A model generated the notes under the pieces. It made no database searches. It was not told the DNA's origin and saw only the letters and a program-made list of their open reading frames with translations. Both the position numbers and the translations under genes were made by a program. From positions 1,695,855,978 through 1,695,919,977 of the forward strand of contig OX336388.2 of assembly GCA_946902985.2 (NCBI GenBank): a DNA stretch of 64,000 nucleotides. The letters run 5' to 3'. This DNA is from Meconema thalassinum. Lineage: Eukaryota; Arthropoda; Insecta; Orthoptera; Tettigoniidae. Of this stretch, positions 8,711-22,120 are shown in pieces (the first letter of the stretch is position 1; every line of letters starts with the position of its first letter).

Positions 8711-10850
8711 TATTATGACAGGTAACTGTAACATCGTTACTAATTATGACAAGTAACTGTAATTTCGATACGAATTATGGCAGGTAATTGTAATTTCGAT
8801 ACTAATTATGACAGGTAACAGTAACTTCGATACTAATTATGACAAATAACAGTTACTTCGATACTAATTATGACAAGTAACTGTAACTTCGATACTAATT
8901 ATGACCGGTAACTGTAACTTCGTTACTAATTATGACAAGTAACTGTAATTTCGATACAAATTGTGGCAGGTAACTGTAACCTCGATACTAATTATGACAG
9001 TTAACAGTAACTTCGATACTAATTATGACAAGTAACTGTAACTTCGATACAAGTTATGACAGGTAACTGTAACTTCGATACTAATTATGACAAGAAACTC
9101 TAACTTCGTTACTAATTATGACAAGTAACTGTAATTTAGATAAAAAATTATGGTGGGTATCTCTAACTTCAATACTAATTATGACAGGTAACAGTAACAT
9201 CGATACTAATTATGACAGGTAACTGTAACTTCGTTACTAATTATGACAAGTACCTTTAATTTCGATACAAATTATGGCAGGTAACTGTAACTTCGTTACT
9301 AATTATGACAAGTCCCTGTAATTTCGATACAAATTATGGCAGGTATCTGTAACTTCCATACTAATTATGACAGGTAACAGTAACTTCAATACTAATTATG
9401 ACAGGAAAGTGTAACATCGTTACTAATTATGACAAGTAACTGTAATTTCGATAAAATTATGACAGGTAACTGTAACTTCGTTAATTATTATGACAAGTAA
9501 TAGTACATTCGATGCTAATTATGACAGGAAACTGTTACTTGGATACTAATTATGACAAGTTACTGTAATTTCAATACTAATGATGACAGGTAACTGTAAC
9601 TACGTTACTACTTATGACAAGTAACTGTAATTTCGATACAAATTATGGCAGGTAACTGTAACTTCGATACTAATTATGACAGGTAACAGTAACTTCGATA
9701 CTAATTATGACAAGTAACAGTAACTTCGATACTAATTATGACAAGAAACTGTAATTTCGAAACTAATTATGACAGGTAACTGTAACATCGTTACTAATTA
9801 TGACAAGTAACTGTAATTTCGATACAAATTATGGCAGGTAACTGTAACTTCGATACTTATTATGACAGGTAACTGTAACTTCGATACAAATTATGACAAG
9901 TAACTGTAACTTCGATACTAATTATGACGGGTAACTGTTACTTCGATATTATTAATGACAATTAACTCTAACTTCGTTATTAATTATGACAAGTAACTGT
10001 AATTTTCATAAAAAAATTATGGCAGGTAACTGTAACTTCGATACTAATTATGACAAGGAACTGTAATTTCGATACAAATTATGGCAGGTAACTGTAACTT
10101 CGATACTAGTTATGACAGGTAAGAGTAACTTCGATACTCATTATGACAAGTAACTGTAACTTCGATATTAATTATGACAGGTAACTGTAACATCGTTACT
10201 AATTATGACAAGTAACTGTAATTTCGATACAAATTATGGCAGTTAATTGTAATTTCGAAACTAATTATGACAGGTAACAGTAACTTCGATACTAATTATG
10301 ACAAATAACAGTTACTTCGATACTAATTATGACAAGTAACTGTAACTTCGATACTAATTATGACAGGTAACTGTAACTTCGTTACTAATTATGACAAGTA
10401 ACTGTAATTTCGATACAAATTGTGGCAGGTAACTGTAACTTCGATACTAATTATGACAGGTATTAGTAACATCGATGCTAATTATGACAAGTAACTGTAA
10501 CTTCGACACTTATTATGACAGGTAACTGTAACCTCGTTACTAATTATGACAAGTAACTGTAATTTCGTTACAAATTATGGCAGGTAATTGTAATTTCGAT
10601 ACTAATTATGACAGGTAACAGTATCTTCGATACTAATTATGACAAGTAACTATAACTTCGATACAAATTGAGACAGGTTACTGTAACATCGATACTAATT
10701 ATGACAAGAAACTCTACCTTCGTTACTAAATATGACAAGTAACAGTAATTTTGATAAAAAATTATGGTAGGTAACTGTAACTTCAATACTAATTAGGAAA
10801 GGTAACAGAAACTTCGATACTAATTATGACAGGTAACTGTAACTTCGATA
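8630..10850 (+). repeat. Relative of 31.7-33.5 kb in the large units
   Basis: The private variant GACCGGTAAC at 8,903 recurs at 31,983 and 45,918, and GACGGGTAACTG at 9,926 recurs at 32,851 and near 46,786. The offset to unit 1 falls from 23,080 to 22,925 between these landmarks, exactly five monomers. Near 10,420-10,670 this copy keeps the eight-monomer stretch (with CATCGATGC and TTCGACACTTATT) that unit 1 lacks, which marks unit 1 as the derived form. Confidence 0.75.
10739..10770 (+). repeat. A-rich 32-bp variant, TTTTGATAAAAAATTATGG type
   Basis: A third A-rich form: begins GTAACAG, has TTTTGATAAAAAATT and ends GGTAG. It follows a monomer with CTACCTTCGTTACTAAATATG and one with GAGACAGGTTAC. 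The same trio is near 5,120, 12,140, 28,290, 30,155, 33,420, 36,150, 42,230, 44,090, 47,600, 50,365 and 59,570, which makes it a good tag for the right-hand part of the large unit. Confidence 0.85.
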
Positions 10851-10950
10851 CTAATTATAATAAGTAACTGTAACTTCGATACTAATTATTACAGGTAATT
10901 GTAACTTCGTTACTAATTATGACAAGTAACTGTAATTTCGTTTCAATTAT

Positions 10951-10970
10951 GGCAGGTAGCCTAATTGTAA
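10951..10970 (+). repeat. Aberrant monomer junction with inserted bases
   Basis: Around 10,950-10,970 the sequence reads GGCAGGTAGCCTAATTG, where related copies (for example near 33,628 and 47,816) read GGCAGGTAATTG. A few extra bases (AGCCT-like) break the 31-bp register. Just upstream, TCGTTTCAATTATGG is shortened relative to TCGTTACAAATTATGG. This is a private local scar in an otherwise regular array. Confidence 0.7.
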
Positions 10971-11229
10971 TTTCGATACTAATTGTGACAGGTAACAATA
11001 ACTTCGATACTAATTATGACAGGAAAGTGTAACTTCGTTACTAATTATGACAAGTAACTGTAATTTCGATACAAATTATGACAGGTAACTGTAACTTCGT
11101 TACTAATTATGACAAGTAACAGTACCTTCGATGCTAATTATGACAAGTAACTGTAACTTCGATACTAATTATGACTAGGAACGGTAATTTCGATACAAAT
11201 TATGGCAGGTAACTGTAACTTCGATACTA

Positions 11230-11860
11230 ATTATGACAAGAAACTCTAACTTCGTTACTAATTATGACAAGTAACTGTAATTTAGATAAAAAATTATGGT
11301 GGGTAACTCTAACTTCAATACTAATTAAGACAGGTAACAGTAACTTCGATACTAATTATGACAGGTAACTGTAACTTCGTTACTAATTATGACAAGTAAC
11401 TGTAATTTCGATACAAATTTTGGCAGGTAACTGTAACTTCGATACTAATTATGTCAGGTAACAGTAACTTCGACACTAATTATGACAAGTAACTGTAACT
11501 TCGATACTAATTATGACAGGTAACTGTAACTTCGATACTAATTATGACAAGAAACTCTAACTTCGTTACTAATTATGACAAGTAACTGTAATTTAGATAA
11601 AAAATTATGGTGGGTAACTCTAACTTCAATACTAATTAAGACAGGTAACAGTAACTTCGATACTAATTATGACAGGTAACTGTAACTTCGTTACTAATTA
11701 TGACAAGTAACTTTAATTTCGATACAATTTATGGCAGGTAACTGTAACTTCGTTACTAATTATGACAAGTCCCCGCAATTTCGATACAAATTATGGCAGG
11801 TATCTGTAACTTCCATACTAATTATGACAGATAACAGTAACTTCGATACTAATTATGACA
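11230..11860 (+). repeat. Local tandem duplication of ten monomers (311 bp)
   Basis: The GAAACTCTAAC to TTAGATAAAAAA to CTTCAATACTAATTAAGACAGG run occurs twice, with AAACTCTAAC at 11,241 and 11,552 (offset 311 = ten monomers plus one extra A-run base). After about 11,400 and 11,710 the copies take different continuations (TGTAATTTCG against TTTAATTTCG), so the duplication was later edited or was joined at that point. Confidence 0.75.
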
Positions 11861-12830
11861 AGTAACAGTAACTTCGATACTAATTATGACAAGAAACTGT
11901 AATTTCGAAACTAATTATGACAGGTAACTGTAACATCGTTACTAATTATGACAAGTAACTGTAATTTCGATAAAAATTATGGCAGGTAACTGTAACTTCG
12001 ATACTAATTATGACAGGTAACAGTATCTTCGATACTAATTATGACAAGTAACTATAACTTCGATACAAATTGAGACAGGTTACTGTAACATCGATACTAA
12101 TTATGACAAGAAACTCTACCTTCGTTACTAAATATGACAAGTAACAGTAATTTTGATAAAAAATTATGGTAGGTAACTTTAACTTCAATACTAATTATGA
12201 CAGGTAACAGTAACTTCGATACTAATTATGAAAAGTAACTGTAACTTCGATACTAATTATAATATGTAACTGTAACTTCGATACTAATTATTACAGGTAA
12301 TTGTAACTTCGTTACTAATTATGACAAGTAACTGTAATTTCGTTACAAATTATGGCAGGTAATTGTAATTTCGATACTAATTGAAACAGGTAACAGTAAC
12401 TTCGATACTAATTATGACAAGTAACAGTAACTTCGATACTAATTATGACAAGTAACTGTAACTTCGATACTAATTATGACAGGTAACTGTAACTTCGTGA
12501 CTAATTATGACAAGTAACTGTAATTTCGATACAAATTATGGCAGGTAACTATAACTTCGATACTAATTATGACAGGTAACTGTAACTTCGATACTAATTA
12601 TTACAAGGAACTGTAATTTCGATACAAATTATGGCAGGTAAATGTAACTTCGTTACTAATTATGACAAGTAACTGTAATTTCGATACAAATATTGGCAGG
12701 TAACTGTAACTTCGATACTAATTATGTCAGGTATCAGTAACTTCGATACTAATTATGACAAGTAACTGTAACTTCGTTACTAATTATGACAGGTAACTGT
12801 AACTTCGTGACTAATTATGACAAGTAACTG
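11390..12830 (+). repeat. 1.44-kb block shared with 35.4-36.8 kb of unit 1
   Basis: The offset is 24,005-24,006 at five landmarks: TTCGACACTAAT (11,471/35,477), AAGACAGGTAACAG (11,641/35,646), GTCCC (11,769/35,774), AATATGTAAC (12,261/36,266) and the TTTTGATAAAAAA monomer. The one-base change in offset comes from an A-run (six against five A). It diverges near 12,830, where this copy goes to GACAAGGAACGG. Confidence 0.8.
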
Positions 12831-12889
12831 TAACTTCGATACTAATTATGACAAGGAACGGTAATTTCGATACAAATTATGGCAGGTAA

Positions 12890-14220
12890 CTGTAACTTCG
12901 TTACTAATTATGACAGGTAACTGTAACTTCGATACTAATTATGACAAGTAACTGTAACTTCGATACTAATTATGACAGGTAACTGTAACTTCGATGCTAA
13001 TTATGACAAGAAACTCTAACTTCGTTACTAATTATGACAAGTAACTGTAATTTAGATAAAAAATTATGGTGGGTAACTCTATCTTCAATACTAATTATGA
13101 CAGATAACAGTAACTTCGATACTAATTATGACAGGTAACTGTAACTTCGTTACTAATTATGACAAGTAACTTTAATTTCGATACAAATTATGGCAGGTAA
13201 CTGTAACTTCGTTACTAATTATGACAAGTCCCTGTAATTTCGATACAAATTATGGCAGGTATCTGTAACTTCCATATTAATTATGACAGGTAACAGTAAC
13301 TTCGATACTAATTATGACAGGAAAGTATAACATCGTTACTAATTATGACAAGTAACTGTAATTTCGATACAAATTATGACAGGTAACTGTAACTTCGTTA
13401 CTTATTATGACAAGTAACAGTACCTTCGATGCTAATTATGACAGGAAACTGTTACTTCGATACTAATTATGACAAGTAACTGTAACTTCGATACTAATGA
13501 TGACAGGTAACTGTAACTACGTTACTACTTATGACAAGTAACTGTAATTTCGATAAAAATTATGGCAGGTAACTGTAACTTCTATACTAATTATGACAGG
13601 TAACAGTAACTTCGATACTAATTATGACAAGTAACAGTAACTTCGATACTTATTATGACAAGAAACTGTAATTTCGAAACTAATTATGACAGGTAACTGT
13701 AACTTCGTTACTAATTATGACAAGTAACTGTAATATCGATACAAATTATGGCAGGTAACTGTAACTTCGATTCTAATTATGACAGGTAACACAATTAACT
13801 CTAACTTCGTTACTAATTATGACAAGTAACTGTAATGTTCATAAAAAATTATGGCAGGTAACTGTAACTTCGATACTAATTATGACAGGTAACAGTAACT
13901 TCGATACTAATTATGACAAGTAACAGTAACTTCGATACTAATTATGACAAGAAACTGTAATTTCGAAACTAATTATGACAGGTAACTGTAACATCGTTAC
14001 TAATTATGACAAGTAACTGTAATTTCGATACAAATTATGGCAGGTAACTGTAACTTCGATACTAATTATGACAGGTAACAATAACTTCGATACAAATAAT
14101 GACAAGTAACTGTAACTTCGATACTAATTATGACAGGTAATTGTTACTTCGATATTAATAATGACAATTAACTCTAACTTCGTTACTAATTATGACAAGT
14201 AACTGTAATTTTCATAAAAA
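12890..14220 (+). repeat. Block repeated at 16,720-18,130
   Basis: The offset is 3,828 (checked at 13,021/16,849 and 13,781/17,609), then 3,912 from 13,791/17,703, because this copy has an 84-bp deletion. After 14,250 the copies separate: this one enters GAAACTCTAAC, the other CTAGTTATGAC. They rejoin by 14,501/18,288 with offset 3,787, four monomers plus one base different. Confidence 0.8.
13786..13795 (+). other. 84-bp out-of-register deletion junction
   Basis: The sequence reads GGTAACACAATTAACTC. The sister copy at 17,609-17,712 has GGTAACAG, then nearly three monomers, then ATGACAATTAACTC. The lost length is 84 bp, not a multiple of 31, and the join has at most one base of microhomology (A). 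Most other indels between block copies are whole monomers, so this one probably arose by end joining rather than aligned exchange. Confidence 0.8.
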
Positions 14221-14828
14221 AATTATGGCAGGTAACTGTAACTTCGATACTAATTATGACAAGAAACTCTAACTTCGTTACTAATTATGACAAGTAACTG
14301 TAATTTAGATAAAAAATTATGGTGGGTAACTCTAACTTCAATACTAATTAAGACAGGTAACAGTAACTTCGATACTAATTATGACAAGTAACAGTAACTT
14401 CGATACTAATTATGACAAGTAACTGTAACTTCGATACTAATTATGACAGGTAACTGTAACATCGTTACTAATTATGACAAGTAACTGTAATTTCGATACA
14501 ATTTATGGCAGGTAATTGTAATTTCGATACTAATTATGACAGGTAACAGTACCTTCGATGCTAATTATGACAGGAAACTGTTACTTCGATACTAATTATG
14601 ACAAGTAACTGTAACTTCGATACTAATGATGACAGGTAACTGTAACTACGTTACTACTTATGACAAGTAACTGTAATTTCGATACAAATTATGGCAGGTA
14701 ACTCTAACATCGATACTAATTATGACAGGTAACAGTATCTTCGATACTAATTATGACAAGTAACTATAACTTCGATACAAATTATGACAGGTAACTGTAA
14801 CTTCGATACTAATTATGACAAGAAACTC

Positions 14829-17800
14829 TAACTTCGTTACTAATTATGACAAGTAACTGTAATTATGATAAAAATTATGGTGGGTAACTGTAACTTCAAT
14901 ACTAATTATGACAGGTCACAGTAACTTCGATACTTATTATGACAGGTAACTGTAACTTCGTTACTAATTATGACAAGTAACTATAATTTCGATACAAATT
15001 ATGGCAGGTAACTGTAACTTCGTTACCAATTATGACAAGTCCCTGTAATTTCGATACAAATTATGGCAGGTAACTGCAACTTCCATACTAATTATGACAG
15101 GTAACAATAACTTCGATACTAATTATGACAGGAAAGTGTAACTTCGTTACTAATTATGACAAGTAACTGTAATTTCGATACAAATTATGACAGGTAACTG
15201 TAACTTCGTTACTAATTATTACAAGTAACAGTACCTTCGATGCTAATTATGACTGGTAACTGTAACTTCGATACTAATTATGACAAGGAACTGTAATTTC
15301 GATACAAATTATGGCAGGTAACTGTAACTTAGTTACTAATTATGACAAGTAACTGTAATTTCGATACAAAATTTGGCAGGTAACTGTAACTTCGATACTA
15401 ATTATGTCAGGTAACAGTAACTTCGATACTAATTATGACAAGTAACTGTAACTTCGATACTAATTAAGACAGGTAACTGTAACTTCGATACTAATTATGA
15501 CAAGATACTCTAACTTCGTTACTAATTATGACAAGTAACTGTAATTTAGATAAAAAATTATGGTGGGTAACTCTAACTTCAATACTAATTATGACAGGTA
15601 ACAGTAACTTCGATACTAATTACGACAGGTAACTGTAACATCGTTACTAATTATGACAAGTACCTTTAATTTCGATACAAATTATGGCAGATAACTGTAA
15701 CTTCGTTACTAATTATGACAAGTCCCTGTAATTTCGATACAAATTATGGCAGGTATCTGTAACTTCCATACTAATTATGACAGGTAACAGTAACTTCGAT
15801 ACTAATTATAACAGGAAAGTGTAACATCGTTACTAATTATGACAAGTAACTGTAATTTCGATACAAATTATGACAGGTAACTGTAACTTCGTTACTTATT
15901 ATGACAAGTAATAGTATCTTCGATGCTAATTATGACAGGAAACTGTTACTTGGATACTAATTATGACAAGTAACTGTAACTTCGATACTAATGATGACAG
16001 GTAACTGTAACTACGTTACTACTTATGACAAGTAACTGTAATTTCGATACAAATTATGGCAGGTAACTGTAACTTCGATACTAATTTTGACAGGTAACAG
16101 TAACTTCGATACAAATTATGACAAGTAACAGTAACTTCGATACTAATTATGACAAGAAACTGTAATTTCGAAACTAATTATGACAGGTAACTGTAACATC
16201 GTTACTAATTATGACAAGTAACTGTAATTTCGATACAAATTATGACAGGTAACTGTAACTTCGTTACTTATTATGACAAGTAACAGTACCTTCGATGCTA
16301 ATTATGACAGGAAACTGTTACTTCGATACTAATTATGACAGGAAACTGTTACTTCGATACTAATTATGACAGGTAACAGTAACTTTGATACTAATTATGA
16401 CAAGAAACTGTAACTTCGATACTAATTATGACAGGTAACAGTAACTTCGATACTAATTATGACAAGTAACTGTAACTTCCATACTAATTATGACAGGTAA
16501 CAATAACTTCGATACTAATTATGACAGGAAAGTGTAACTTCGTTACTAATTATGACAAGTAACTGTAATTACGACACAAATTATGACAGGTAACTGTAAC
16601 TTCGTTACTAATTATGACAAGTAACAGTACCTTCGATGCTAATTATGACAAGTAACTGTAACTTCGATACTAATTATGACAAGGAACGGTAATTTCGATA
16701 CAAATTATGGCAGGTAACTGTAACTTCGTTACTAATTATGACAGGTAACTGTAACTTCGATACTAATTATGACAAGTAACTGTAACTTCGATACTAATTA
16801 TGACAGGTAACTGTAACTTCGATACTAATTATGACAAGAAACTCTAACTTCGTTACTAATTATGACAAGTAACTGTAATTTAGATAAAAAATTATGGTGG
16901 GTAACTCTAACTTCAATACTAATTATGACAGATAACAGTAACTTCGATACTAATTATGACAGGTAACTGTAACTTCGTTACTAATTATGACAAGTAACTT
17001 TAATTTCGATACAAATTATGGCAGGTAACTGTAACTTCGTTACTAATTATGACAAGTCCCTGTAATTTCGATACAAATTATGGCAGGTATCTGTAACTTC
17101 CATATTAATTATGACAGGTAACAGTAACTTCGATACTAATTATGACAGGAAAGTATAACATCGTTACTAATTATGACAAGTAACTGTAATTTCGATACAA
17201 ATTATGACAGGTAACTGTAACTTCGTTACTTATTATGACAAATAACAGTACCTTCGATGCTAATTATGACAGGAAACTGTTACTTCGATACTAATTATGA
17301 CAAGTAACTGTAACTTCGATACTAATGATGACAGGTAACTGTAACTACGTTACTACTTATGACAAGTAACTGTAATTTCGATACAAATTATGGCAGGTAA
17401 CTGTAACTTCTATACTAATTATGACAGGTAACAGTAACTTCGATAATAATTATGACAAGTAACAGTAACTTCGATACTTATTATGACAAGAAACTGTAAT
17501 TTCGAAACTAATTATGACAGGTAACTGTAACTTCGTTACTAATTATGACAAGTAACTGTAATATCGATACAAATTATGGCAGGTAACTGTAACTTCGATT
17601 CTAATTATGACAGGTAACAGTAACTTCGATACAAATTATGACAAGTAACTGTAACTTCGATACTAATTATGAGAGGTAACTGTTACTTCGATATTAATAA
17701 TGACAATTAACTCTAACTTCGTTACTAATTATGACAAGTAACTGTAATGTTCATAAAAAATTATGGCAGGTAACTGTAACTTCGATACTAATTATGACAG

Positions 17801-18857
17801 GTAACAGTAACTTCGATACTAATTATGACAAGTAACAGTAACTTCGATACTAATTATGACAAGAAACTGTAATTTCGAAACTAATTATGACAGGTAACTG
17901 TAACATCGTTACTAATTATGACAAGTAACTGTAATTTCGATACAAATTATGGCAGGTAACTGTAACTTCGATACTAATTATGACAGGTAACAATAACTTC
18001 GATACAAATAATGACAAGTAACTGTAACTTCGATACTAATTATGACAGGTAATTGTTACTTCGATATTAATAATGACAATTAACTCTAACTTCGTTACTA
18101 ATTATGACAAGTAACTGTAATTTTCATAATAAAATTATGGCAGGTAACTGTAACTTCGATACTAGTTATGACAGGTAAGAGTAACTTCGATACTAATTAT
18201 GACAAGTAACTGTAACTTCGATACTAATTATGACAGGTAACTGTAACATCGTTACTAATTATGACAAGTAACTGTAATTTCGATACAATTTATGGCAGGT
18301 AATTGTAATTTCGATACTAATTAAGACAGGTAACAGTACCTTCGATGCTAATTATGACAGGAAACTGTTACTTCGATACTAATTATGACAAGTAACTGTA
18401 ACTTCGATAATAATGATGACAGGTAACTGTAACTACGTTACTACTTATGACAAGTAACTGTAATTTCGATACAAATTATGGCAGGTAACTCTAACATCGA
18501 TACTAATTATGACAGGTAACAGTATCTTCGATACTAATTATGACAAGTAACTATAACTTCGATACAAATTATGACAGGTAACTGTAACTTCGATACTAAT
18601 TATGACAAGAAACTCTAACTTCGTTACTAATTATGACAAGTAACTGTAATTATGATAAAAATTATGGTGGGTAACTGTAACTTCAATACTAATTATGACA
18701 GGTCACAGTAACTTCGATACTTATTATGACAGGTAACTGTAACTTCGTTACTAATTATGACAAGTAACTATAATTTCGATACAAATTATGGCAGGTAACT
18801 GTAACTTCGTTGCCAATTATGACAAGTCCCTGTAATTTCGATACAAATTATGGCAGG
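14829..18857 (+). repeat. 4.0-kb block, copy 1 (partner 22,092-26,304)
   Basis: The offset is 7,263 up to about 16,215 (private variant TTACGACAGG at 15,621/22,884), then 7,449 after 186 bp (six monomers) present only in the later copy near 23,480-23,665. Private variant AACTTTGATAC matches at 16,381/23,830. Similarity ends near 18,857, where this copy reads CTGCAACTTCCATAC and the other CTGTAACTTCCATATT. Confidence 0.85.
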
Positions 18858-19359
18858 TAACTGCAACTTCCATACTAATTATGACAGGTAACAATAACTT
18901 CGATACTAATTATGACAGGAAAGTGTAACTTCGTTACTAATTATGACAAGTAACTGTAATTTCGATACAAATTATGACAGGTAACTGTAACTTCGTTACT
19001 AATTATGACAAGTAACAGTACCTTCGATGCTAATTATGACAGGTAACTGTAACTTCGATACTAATTATGACAAGGAACTGTAATTTCGATACAAATTATG
19101 GCAGGTAACTGTAACTTAGTTACTAATTATGACAAGTAACTGTAATTTAGATAAAAAATTATGGTGGGTAACTCTAACTTCAATACTAATTATGACAGAT
19201 AACAGTAACTTCGATACTAATTATGACAGGTAACTGTAACTTCGTTACTAATTATGACAAGTAACTTTAATTTCGATACAAATTATGGCAGGTAACTGTA
19301 ACTTCGTTACTAATTATGACAAGTCCCATTAATTTCGATACAAATTATGGCAGGTATCT

Positions 19360-20838
19360 GTAACTTCCATATTAATTATGACAGGTAACAGTAACTTCGA
19401 TACTAATTATGACAGGAAAGTATAACATCGTTACTAATTATGACAAGTAACTGTAATTTCGATACAAATTATGACAGGTAACTGTAACTTCGTTACTTAT
19501 TATGACAAGTAACAGTACCTTCGATGCTAATTATGACAGGAAACTGTTACTTCGATACTAATTATGACAAGTAACTGTAACTTCGATACTAATGATGACA
19601 GGTAACTGTAACTACGTTACTACTTATGACAAGTAACTGTAATTTCGATACAAATTATGGCAGGTAACTGTAACTTCTATACTAATTATGACAGGTAACA
19701 GTAACTTCGATACTAATTATGACAAGTAACAGTAACTTCGATACTTATTATGACAAGAAACTGTAATTTCGAAACTAATTATGACAGGTAACTGTAACTT
19801 CGTTACTAATTATGACAAGTAACTGTAATATCGATACAAATTATGGCAGGTAACTGTAACTTCGATTCTAATTATGACAGGTAACAGTAACTTCGATACA
19901 AATTATGACAAGTAACTGTAACTTCGATACTAATTATGAGAGGTAACTGTTACTTCGATATTAATAATGACAATTAACTCTAACTTCGTTACTAATTATG
20001 ACAAGTAACTGTAATGTTCATAAAAAATTATGGCAGGTAACTGTAACTTCGATACTAATTATGACAGGTAACAGTAACTTCGATACTAATTATGACAAGT
20101 AACAGTAACTTCGATACTAATTATGACAAGAAACTGTAATTTCGAAACTAATTATGACAGGTAACTGTAACATCGTTACTAATTATGACAAGTAACTGTA
20201 ATTTCGATACAAATTATGGCAGGTAACTGTAACTTCGATACTAATTATGACAGGTAACAATAACTTCGATACAAATAATGACAAGTAACTGTAACTTCGA
20301 TACTAATTATGACAGGTAATTGTTACTTCGATATTAATAATGACAATTAACTCTAACTTCGTTACTAATTAGGACAAGTAACTGTAATTTTCATAAAAAA
20401 ATTATGGCAGGTAACTGTAACTTCGATACTAGTTATGACAGGTAAGAGTAACTTCGATACTAATTATGACAAGTAACTGTAACTTCGATACTAATTATGA
20501 CAGGTAACTGTAACATCGTTACTAATTATGACAAGTAACTGTAATTTCGATACAATTTATGGCAGGTAATTGTAATTTCGATACTAATTATGACAGGTAA
20601 CAGTACCTTCGATGCTAATTATGACAGGAAACTGTTACTTCGATACTAATTATGACAAGTAACTGTAACTTCGATAATAATGATGACAGGTAACTGTAAC
20701 TACGTTACTACTTATGACAAGTAACTGTAATTTCGATACAAATTATGGCAGGTAACTCTAACATCGATACTAATTATGACAGGTAACAGTATCTTCGATA
20801 CTAATTATGACAAGTAAATATAACTTCGATACAAATTA
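19360..20838 (+). repeat. A-block, long form (partner 26,305-27,788)
   Basis: The offset is 6,950, for example TAACTTCCATATT at 19,361/26,311. It begins with the CTTCCATATT and GAAAGTATAAC monomers, runs through CTTATTATGAC, TACCTTCGATGC, AATGATGAC, TATCGATA, TGTTCATAAAAAA and ATTAGGACAAG, and ends with GTAAATATAAC. After that, this copy continues with GACAGGTAAC and the other with GGCAGGTAATTG. Confidence 0.8.
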
Positions 20839-21479
20839 TGACAGGTAACTGTAACTTCGATACTAATTATGACAAGAAACTCTAACTTCGTTACTAATTA
20901 TGACAAGTAACTGTAATTATGATAAAAATTATGGTGGGTAACTGTAACTTCAATACTAATTATGACAGGTCACAGTAACTTCGATACTTATTATGACAGG
21001 TAACTGTAACTTCGTTACTAATTATGACAAGTAACTTTAATTTCGATACAAATTATGGCAGGTAACTGTAACTTCGTTACCAATTATGACAAGTCCCTTT
21101 AATTTCGATACAAATTATGGCAGGTAACTGCAACTTCCATACTAATTATGACAGGTAACAATAACTTCGATACTAATTATGACAGGAAAGTGTAACTTCG
21201 TTACTAATTATGCCAAGTAACTGTAATTTCGATACAAATTATGACAGGTAACTGTAACATCGTTACTAATTATGACAAGTAACAGTACCTTCGATGCTAA
21301 TTATGACAGGTAACTTTAACTTCGATACTAATTATGACAAGTAACTGTAATTTCGATACAAAATTTGGCAGGTAACTGTAACTTCGATACTAATTATGTC
21401 AGGTAACAGTAACTTCGATACTAATTATGACAAGTAACTGTAACTTCGATACTAATTAAGACAGGTAACTGTAACTTCG

Positions 21480-22120
21480 TTACTAATTATGACAAGATAC
21501 TCTAACTTCGTTACTTATTATGACAAGTAATAGTATCTTCGATGCTAATTATGACAGGAAACTGTTACTTGGATACTAATTATGACAAGTATCTGTAACA
21601 TCGATACTAATGATGACAGGTAACTGTAACTACGTTACTACTTATGACAAGTAACTGTAATTTCGATACAAATTATGGCAGGTAACTGTAACTTCGATAC
21701 TAATTTTGACAGGTAACAGTAACTTCGATACAAATTATGACAAGTAACTGTAACTTCGATACTAATTATGACAAGGAACGGTAATTTCGATACAAATTAT
21801 GGCAGGTAACTGTAACTTCGTTACTAATTATGACAAGTAACTATAACTTCGATACAAATTATGACAGGTAACTGTAACTTCGATACTAATTATGACAAGA
21901 AACTCTAACTTCGTTACTAATTATGACAAGTAACTGTAATTATGATAAAAATTATGGTGGGTAACTGTAACTTGGATACTAATTATGACAAGTATCTGTA
22001 ACATCGATACTAATGATGACAGGTAACTGTAACTACGTTACTACTTATGACAAGTAACTGTAATTTCGATACAAATTATGGCAGGTAACTCTAACTTCGT
22101 TACTAATTATGACAAGTAAC
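21480..22120 (+). repeat. Shuffled stretch between block copies
   Basis: Short pieces of different lineages are joined here. The CTTGGATACTAATTATGAC to GTATCTGTAACATCG to AATGATGAC run appears at 21,571 and again at 21,974, exactly 403 bp (13 monomers) apart. Between them lies a GACAAGGAACGG piece typical of 24,131 or 38,066 and a TATGATAAAAA monomer. All joins are in register, which fits repeated short unequal exchanges or template switching. Confidence 0.65.
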
